Assembly (NCBI GenBank): GCA_015491585.1
Contig: WFVQ01000103.1
Span: forward strand, 1-5,291
From: Deltaproteobacteria bacterium
GTDB lineage: Bacteria > Desulfobacterota > Dissulfuribacteria > Dissulfuribacterales > S140-46
Length of the DNA: 5,291 nucleotides
Direction of reading: 5' to 3'
The notes beneath the pieces are model-generated. The model was given only the letters and a program-made list of their open reading frames with translations, was not told the origin of the DNA and ran no database searches. A program made the translations under genes and the position numbers. Every line of letters starts with the position of its first letter. Position 1 is the first letter of the stretch. This document shows positions 1 through 5,291 of the stretch, one piece after another.

Positions 1-987
1 GTAAAGGGCCGCTTCAAGCGGTTTGGCAAGAAGCTGGTGGCCGAACTGCGGCTTTTAGACACCTCTACGGGTAAGATGGTGGAAGGTCGGCGTTATGTGG
101 CCACGGTCAAAGACATCCGCGAGATGGCACACCGGTTCTGCGACCGGATAATAGTCGCCATCACCGGTGACCACGGGGTGAGTCTGTCGAGGATATACTT
201 CGTGGGAGAGAAAGGGGGAAAGAAGGATGTCTACAGCGTGGAGTTCAGGGGGCAGGGGCTGAGGCGGGAGACCTTCGAGAACGGCATCACCATGTCTCCT
301 AGGGTTTCTCCAGACGGCCGCTATCTTGCGTTCACCTCCTACAGGACCGGCAAGCCCCTTCTCTATTACAAGGATTTGAAAAGCAACAGGGTGTTCGAGC
401 TGTTCAAAAGCCCGGGTATAAACTTGGCGTCGTCCTGGGATCCCCGGAATCCTTCGCGGCTCGTGGTCTCTGCCAGCCGGGCTGGAAACTCCGATCTGTT
501 TCTCGTGGACCTGAGGGGCAGGGTGATAAAACGTCTCACCTATGGGCCCTCCATAAATGTGTCTGGCAGTTGGTCGCCCGACGGAAGGCGGTTGGCGTTC
601 GTCTCCAACAGGAGCGGTTCTCCCCAGATCTACATATTGGATGTGAAGACTGGTGTGGCAAAGCGCCTGACATTCAGCGGTTCCTACAACACGGAGCCGC
701 AGTGGTCGCCGCGTGGGGACAGGATCGTCTATACAGGCAGGGTGGCCGGCCAGTTCCAGATATTCACCATCGGCACAGAGGGTGGTGAACCCGTCCAGCT
801 TACCTATTTTGGCGACAACGAGAATCCATCCTGGTCGCCGGACGGAAGGCAGATAGTCTTCTCTTCCACCAGGTTGGGAAAGAAGGCCATTTTTGTTATG
901 TTTGCAAATGGGAGGAATCAGAGGCGTTTATTCAATTTCAAGGGCCGGGCGTATATGCCATTCTGGGGCCCGAACAAGACGCAATAG
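1..987 (+). CDS. tolB: Tol-Pal system translocation protein TolB, 5'-truncated by window edge
   Basis: TolB is a periplasmic protein that links the inner-membrane TolQRA motor to Pal and the outer membrane, and supports outer-membrane constriction at division. The reading frame is open from base 1 (VKGRFKRFGKKL...), so the GTG at 37 is not the true start. About 100 N-terminal residues, including the signal peptide, lie off the left edge. The visible 328 residues hold the end of the N-terminal domain (to about residue 65, with the typical IREMAHRF...IVAITGDHG stretch) and then the beta-propeller. Propeller blades carry the TolB signature at fragment residues 103-111 (SPDGRYLAF), 190-200 (SWSPDGRRLAF), 234-244 (QWSPRGDRIVY) and 277-287 (SWSPDGRQIVF). 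A more degenerate blade lies near 147-159. It ends at TAG 985-987, and the stop overlaps the ribosome binding site of the next gene. Roughly half its Arg codons are AGG. Identification is firm; only the missing 5' end is uncertain. Confidence 0.96.
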   Translation, partial: VKGRFKRFGKKLVAELRLLDTSTGKMVEGRRYVATVKDIREMAHRFCDRIIVAITGDHGVSLSRIYFVGEKGGKKDVYSVEFRGQGLRRETFENGITMSPRVSPDGRYLAFTSYRTGKPLLYYKDLKSNRVFELFKSPGINLASSWDPRNPSRLVVSASRAGNSDLFLVDLRGRVIKRLTYGPSINVSGSWSPDGRRLAFVSNRSGSPQIYILDVKTGVAKRLTFSGSYNTEPQWSPRGDRIVYTGRVAGQFQIFTIGTEGGEPVQLTYFGDNENPSWSPDGRQIVFSSTRLGKKAIFVMFANGRNQRRLFNFKGRAYMPFWGPNKTQ

Positions 988-994
988 GAGGTGG
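986..994 (+). promoter_or_regulatory. Shine-Dalgarno site of cpoB, overlapping the tolB stop
   Basis: The sequence AGGAGGTGG overlaps the tolB TAG stop. From the end of AGGAGG (991) there are 6 nt to TTG 998, 9 nt to GTG 1001 and 18 nt to ATG 1010. The spacing therefore favours a non-ATG start at 1001 or 998 over the first ATG. The overlap with the stop suggests translational coupling to tolB. Confidence 0.75.
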
Positions 995-1000
995 ACCTTG

Positions 1001-1819
1001 GTGGGTAAGATGAGGATCAATAGGTTCTGCGGCCTGGCCGGAGGTCTGGCCTTTGTCCTGGGGGTGGCGGCGTGCGCCCCAACTGACAGGGTGGACATCC
1101 TCGAACGCAGGGTCATAAGCCTGGCCCAGCAGCAGCAACAGCTCGTCCAGCGTATCCAGGCAATGGACAAGAGGAATGTACAGGCGGGCCAGGAGGATAT
1201 GCAGCAGATAAGGCGCACTCAGGCCGATCTGGCCAGCCAGATGGACCAGCTCCAGGCGGAGATGCTGCGGCTCAACGGCCTGATAGAGGAGATCCAGCAC
1301 TTCAATAACGACCGCGACAAGGCGTTGAAAGAACTCCAGGCGGGCATGGAGGCCCGTCTCGCCAAGGTGGAGAAGGAGATACTGCTGCTACAGAAGTCGG
1401 CAAAGGCCGTGCGGCAGGTGGAGGAGGCCAGGAAGAAGATTGCAGAACAGGGTATAGATCTCTACCAGCAGGCCCTGGATCAGTTCAAGGATAGGAAGTA
1501 CAAGGAGGCCAAGCGTTCTCTGGAGGCATATCTCAAGAAGTTTCCCAACGGCGACCTCGCCCCCAATGCCTATTTCTGGATGGGCGAGTGCGAGTACCGT
1601 ATGGACAGGTATGAAGAGGCGATACTCGACTACCAGAAGGTGATCACCAATTTCCCCAAGAGCACCAAGGTCCCAGATGCCCTATGGAAGCAGGGCATGG
1701 CCTTCTTGAAATTGGGTGATCCAGAGAGCGCCAAGATCGTCTTTTCCAAGCTCCTCAAGCTCTATCCCAAGAGCCAGCAGGCAGCCAATGCCAAGAAGCA
1801 GTTGCAGCGTCTGAAGTAG
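1001..1819 (+). CDS. cpoB: CpoB/YbgF-family Tol-Pal system coiled-coil and TPR protein, predicted lipoprotein
   Basis: CpoB (formerly YbgF) works with the Tol machine; in E. coli it coordinates outer-membrane constriction with peptidoglycan synthesis by PBP1B. From GTG 1001 the product is 272 residues. A hydrophobic N-terminus runs into a lipobox V22-A23-A24-C25, so signal peptidase II processing at Cys25 is predicted. The residue after it is Ala, not Asp, which is consistent with outer-membrane sorting. Residues 30-150 are Gln/Glu/Lys-rich heptad-like coiled coil. Residues 153-260 form about three TPR-like repeats (LYQQALDQFKDRKYKEA, AYFWMGECEYRMDRYEEA, ALWKQGMAFLKLGDPESA), the pattern of this family's C-terminal domain. 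It starts 13 nt after tolB. The start could instead be TTG 998, or less likely ATG 1010; all keep the lipobox. E. coli CpoB is a soluble periplasmic protein, so the lipid anchor is a difference. The frame stays open upstream to 893 within tolB, but that extension has no family sense. Confidence 0.9.
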   Translation: MGKMRINRFCGLAGGLAFVLGVAACAPTDRVDILERRVISLAQQQQQLVQRIQAMDKRNVQAGQEDMQQIRRTQADLASQMDQLQAEMLRLNGLIEEIQHFNNDRDKALKELQAGMEARLAKVEKEILLLQKSAKAVRQVEEARKKIAEQGIDLYQQALDQFKDRKYKEAKRSLEAYLKKFPNGDLAPNAYFWMGECEYRMDRYEEAILDYQKVITNFPKSTKVPDALWKQGMAFLKLGDPESAKIVFSKLLKLYPKSQQAANAKKQLQRLK

Positions 1820-1833
1820 GGGCTGGAGCACCC

Positions 1834-3033
1834 ATGATCGGGGCAAGGCGCGCCTTTCTCGCGCTCGCCATCCTGGCGGCGGCGGTATTCCTTGCGCCTA
1901 CAGCGGCTCCGGCAGGGCCGCTCCAGTACTTCGATACCATACGCATTGGCGGCCTCTGGCCGCTGTCCGGCCCCCATGCCCTGGTGGGAAAGGGGTATTA
2001 CAAGGGGGCCAGACAGGCGGTGGAGGTGGTCAATGACCGCGGGGGCCTCCTCCATACACCCGTGGAACTCGTTGCCGCGGACACCAAGGGGAAGGCCACC
2101 TACCTGGTTTCCCGGGCCCTTCGGCTCATAGAAGAGGAGGGAGTCACTGCCCTGCTCGGGCCAGGATTGGTGACCCACTGGCGGCAATTGAAGATCACGG
2201 CCGATATGCACCACGTCCCGCTGGTGCTCACCGCCGGTTACCGCCCCATGTTGCGGATGAAGCGCCGGGAGCGCTCGTGGGTCTTCAGCGTGTATCCAGA
2301 CGTCGCTTCCTGCGCCAAGGTGCTGTTTCGTCACCTGGCACGCCAGAAGGTGAGGCGAATCGGCCTTCTGGTCCCCACGGACGAACCCTATGCCTCTGCC
2401 GGTCTTTGGGTTCGGGCCTATGCCCAGGAACGGCTGTTCCGCGTTACCGTGGAGAAGTACGGAGTGAACGACGCCGACGTGAGGTATCAGCTCGCGCAGT
2501 TCAGGGATGATGGCTGCCAGGTAGTGGTGGCGGTGGGGCCAAGGGCTTCTGGCCCCATGATCGCGGAGTCCTTTCAGGGCCACGACTTTCCCCTTGCCGT
2601 GTTCACCCCCATGCTGTCCGATGCCCTGCTGGCGTCTGCCAAGGGGGCGGGCATTCGGCTGCTGGCAGTGGCGCCCCCACTTCTGCTGGGCGAATCCATT
2701 CCTCCTACCCATCCCTGTGCTGCGCCGGTAATGTTATTTTACCGAGTCCTGGGACAGGAACTCCGCTCCATGAGCATTGAGGAGACACTGGCCGCTGGCA
2801 TGGGGTGGGATGCGGCCTTCATGGTGTTCCAGGCCATATCCCTGGCAGGCAGCCCCGTGAGGAGTGCGGTGAGAAACATGATCGAGGGGCGTCCGACCCC
2901 GTACTACGGGGTAATGGGCATATTCAGGCCCGATGTGCGCAACCACTCCAGGCAGTTGAACCGGTGGCTAACTGTATTGGAGTGGCGTGGAGGTGGTTGG
3001 CGGTCACCCCGGTGGGTCGGGACTTCTGGCTAG
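1834..3033 (+). CDS. Periplasmic binding-protein-fold (branched-chain amino-acid receptor type) protein, orphan
   Basis: A 399-residue secreted protein of the Leu/Ile/Val-receptor (Peripla_BP_6) type. Start ATG 1834 has GGAG at 1825-1828, 5 nt upstream. Residues 1-27 are a signal peptide (RR, a long Ala/Leu stretch, then APA at 25-27), with no lipobox. The mature part opens with the family strand IRIGGLWPLSGPHALVGKG (about 36-54). Then come the AVEVVNDRGG helix (62-71), the ALLGP turn (106-110), VPLVLTAGY (128-136), the inter-lobe IGLLVPTDEPYASAG (176-190) and a C-terminal YYGVMGIFRPD segment (357-367). The usual ligand-contact motifs are altered: the Ser-rich turn is replaced by GLVTHW and the 'SPAAT' segment by VLTAGY, so classical amino-acid binding is doubtful. 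It is 14 nt after cpoB and no permease or ATPase genes follow. It could be an uptake receptor, a sensor, or an envelope regulator with this fold such as an LpoA-like activator; the role is unknown. Its last codons overlap the end of convergent comF. Confidence 0.82.
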   Translation: MIGARRAFLALAILAAAVFLAPTAAPAGPLQYFDTIRIGGLWPLSGPHALVGKGYYKGARQAVEVVNDRGGLLHTPVELVAADTKGKATYLVSRALRLIEEEGVTALLGPGLVTHWRQLKITADMHHVPLVLTAGYRPMLRMKRRERSWVFSVYPDVASCAKVLFRHLARQKVRRIGLLVPTDEPYASAGLWVRAYAQERLFRVTVEKYGVNDADVRYQLAQFRDDGCQVVVAVGPRASGPMIAESFQGHDFPLAVFTPMLSDALLASAKGAGIRLLAVAPPLLLGESIPPTHPCAAPVMLFYRVLGQELRSMSIEETLAAGMGWDAAFMVFQAISLAGSPVRSAVRNMIEGRPTPYYGVMGIFRPDVRNHSRQLNRWLTVLEWRGGGWRSPRWVGTSG

Positions 3034-3051
3034 GGCGAACACCACCACCTC
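2990..3051. repeat. 8-bp inverted repeat around the convergent gene overlap
   Basis: GAGGTGGT at 2990-2997 and its exact complement ACCACCTC at 3044-3051 flank the 30-nt overlap of the binding-protein gene and comF. A G-U pair could extend the stem by one. The loop would be 46 nt. No T-run follows on either strand, so this is not a standard intrinsic terminator. Chance is plausible, since both arms lie in Gly/Val codon runs. Confidence 0.3.
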
Positions 3052-3749
3052 TTCGGCGCCCGCCCGCTTCAAGGCCCTGGCCGCCTCGGAGAGCGTAGCC
3101 CCGGTGGTGGCGACGTCGTCCACAAGGAGTATCCGGCTGGGCACGGCCCCTTTCTTCACCTGAAATACCCCTTTCACGTTCCGTTCCCGCTCCTTGCGCC
3201 TCAATCCTGTCTGTGTCGGGGTGTCCTTTGTGCGGACGAGCAGGAATGGGGCCGTCTCTGACCGCGGGAAAAGTGCGCGGGCGATGAGCAGCGCCTGGTT
3301 GAATCCCCTCTGCCTCAGCCGGGATGGATGGAGAGGAACCGGGACCACGCACCTGCCCTTCTGGAGTCCGGCTGGAAGGAGCGGCATGACCAGCTCCACA
3401 AGGGGCTTCAGTGAATAGATGTCTCCCCGGTACTTAAGATTGTGGATCAATTGCCTGACGGCGCCGCTGTACAGGAGGGGGAAGTGGGCCCTGTCCAAGG
3501 GGGGCGGCGACACGAGGCACCTTCCGCACAAGTGGGGGTCTGTCGGCTCTTCTCCAGTAAGGGTGGGATGGGGCTGGCCGCACAGTGGGCAGGAGGCGGG
3601 AGGCGATCTCCGTACCGATGAGAGACAGTCGCGGCAAAGCCTCCCTCTGCTGCCGATGGGCAGCGGATCGGAGCAGGCCGCGCAAAACGGCGGGAAGAGC
3701 AGGTGGGCCAGGGAGCGCAGGAAGCCCCTGGCCCATCCCTGCCGGAGAG

Positions 3750-4964
<1,215 letters not shown>

Positions 4965-4969
4965 GGAGT

Positions 4970-4975
4970 CCTCCT
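4970..4975 (-). promoter_or_regulatory. Shine-Dalgarno site of icd
   Basis: Minus-strand AGGAGG lies 5 nt before ATG 4964, within AAGAGGAGG. It is the reason for choosing this start over the longer open frame that reaches 5027. Confidence 0.85.
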
Positions 4976-5023
4976 CTTTTGGATATTGGGGCCTGGTCCT
5001 GGCCTGGGCCGAAGGAATTTCGA

Positions 5024-5052
5024 ACAATACAGGAATCCATCGGTGATGTAAA
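5024..5052 (-). promoter_or_regulatory. Candidate sigma70-type promoter for icd
   Basis: On the minus strand, TTTACA (5052-5047, five of six matches to TTGACA) is followed by a 17-nt spacer and TATTGT (5029-5024, four of six matches to TATAAT). Transcription would start near 5017, giving a leader of about 50 nt before icd. It is the best pair found by eye between icd and rpsU on this strand. A competing -10-like TATACT at 5085-5080 lacks a partner at the right distance. Sequence-only prediction. Confidence 0.5.
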
Positions 5053-5133
5053 GATTGCGAGTGATTCAGCGTAAATGGAAGTATATGCGTTTGAGCTTCG
5101 CCAACATACAGGAGAGAAAATGCCAGGGCCGTG

Positions 5134-5161
5134 TTGACAAATGAAAAATGGCGGCTATTGT
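5134..5161 (+). promoter_or_regulatory. Candidate sigma70-type promoter for rpsU
   Basis: A perfect TTGACA (5134-5139) is followed, after a 16-nt spacer, by TATTGT (5156-5161, four of six matches to TATAAT). Initiation near 5168 would leave a short leader of about 30 nt before the rpsU start. The flanks are AT-rich compared with the rest of the window (TTTTAAAATT at 5161-5170), which fits a strong promoter region. Sequence-only prediction. Confidence 0.55.
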
Positions 5162-5181
5162 TTTAAAATTCATTCCAAAAT

Positions 5182-5192
5182 AGGAAGGGGGG
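5182..5192 (+). promoter_or_regulatory. G-rich Shine-Dalgarno site of rpsU
   Basis: AGGAAGGGGGG ends 6 nt before TTG 5199. The part AAGGGGG can pair with the anti-Shine-Dalgarno sequence through one G-U wobble. No ATG or GTG is in frame nearby (the preceding codons are ATA and CCC), so this site supports TTG as the start. Confidence 0.6.
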
Positions 5193-5198
5193 ATACCC

Positions 5199-5291
5199 TT
5201 GGCCATTGTCGTACAGGTCCAGGATGGAAACCTGGAAAAGGCTCTGAAGGTGCTCAAAAAGAAGATCCAACTGGATGGGCTCCAGAAAGAG
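5199..5291 (+). CDS. rpsU: Ribosomal protein bS21, 3'-truncated by window edge
   Basis: Small-subunit ribosomal protein S21, which sits near the 3' end of 16S rRNA and aids translation initiation. Only the first 31 codons are visible and the frame is open to the last base. They read M(TTG)-AIVVQVQDGNLEKALKVL, then KKKIQLDGLQKE. This matches the S21 N-terminus, where a short beta-strand and an acidic/Asn turn lead into the 'ALK.LKKK....GL.KE' helix. The basic Arg/Lys-rich C-terminal half (S21 is usually about 60-75 residues) lies off the right edge. The start is TTG 5199 behind a G-rich ribosome binding site. The gene is divergent from icd and has its own promoter candidate at 5134-5161. What follows it in the operon cannot be seen. 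Confidence 0.88.
   Translation, partial: MAIVVQVQDGNLEKALKVLKKKIQLDGLQKE

Noticed and set aside
893..1000. 5' extension of the cpoB frame into tolB
   Set aside because: It lies inside tolB coding sequence, has no family similarity and would bury the lipoprotein signal. A good ribosome binding site supports 998 or 1001.
1762..2712. Long open frame on the minus strand (316 codons)
   Set aside because: It is a shadow of the binding-protein gene in GC-rich DNA. Its product is Gly/His/Pro/Arg-rich with no recognisable domain, and the opposite strand has a clear signal peptide and family motifs.
3005..3014. CACCCCGGTG hairpin at the convergent gene ends as a terminator
   Set aside because: The stem is only 3-4 bp with almost no loop and no T-run follows on either strand.
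4992..5007. Three CCTGG copies in 16 nt in the icd leader
   Set aside because: Too short and irregular to call a repeat array or regulatory RNA. Folding by eye gives only a 4-bp GGCC stem.
4965..5027. 21-residue N-terminal extension of Icd
   Set aside because: It lacks family sequence, and the strong AGGAGG at 4975-4970 places the start at 4964. It would also overlap the predicted -10 box.
5080..5085. TATACT on the minus strand as an alternative icd -10 box
   Set aside because: No -35-like hexamer at 15-19 nt. The nearest candidate, TTGGCG, is only 13 nt away.
5120..5137. Tiny five-codon open frame (MPGPC) with GGAG 5 nt upstream, ahead of rpsU
   Set aside because: Its end overlaps the predicted rpsU -35 box, so that promoter would not transcribe it. 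The length is what chance gives.

Overview
The window is ordinary Gram-negative chromosome. It holds five protein genes in two blocks that meet tail to tail, and both ends cut through a gene. Two features fit a Desulfobacterota-type (deltaproteobacterial) or related Gram-negative lineage: a Tol-system operon, which implies an outer membrane, and the 'NLEKALKVLKKK' form of ribosomal protein S21. The DNA looks moderately GC-rich. AGG arginine codons (about half of all Arg codons in tolB) and ATA isoleucine codons are frequent, unlike enteric bacteria. The lineage is inferred from the look of the proteins; no database search was possible.

Positions 1-3033, plus strand: a compact operon of tolB (5' end missing), a cpoB/ybgF-type coiled-coil and TPR lipoprotein, and a secreted periplasmic-binding-protein-fold protein of the branched-chain amino-acid type. 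The gaps are 13 and 14 nt, so the three genes are probably co-transcribed and all act in the envelope. No pal gene lies between tolB and cpoB. The binding protein has no permease or ATPase genes after it.

Positions 3004-4964, minus strand: icd (NADP-type isocitrate dehydrogenase) followed by comF (ComF/GntX-type phosphoribosyltransferase-like protein). comF starts 40 nt inside the 3' end of icd, behind a strong Shine-Dalgarno sequence. Its end overlaps the end of the binding-protein gene by 30 nt, so the two convergent operons have no spacer.

Positions 4965-5198: a 234-nt divergent intergenic region with a plausible sigma70-type promoter on each strand, one for icd and one for rpsU. rpsU (S21) starts at a TTG codon at 5199 and runs off the right edge.

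No mobile element, CRISPR array, tRNA, rRNA or obvious new defence or biosynthetic system is visible. The points most worth a second look are the orphan binding-fold protein in the Tol operon and the unusual overlaps between operons.
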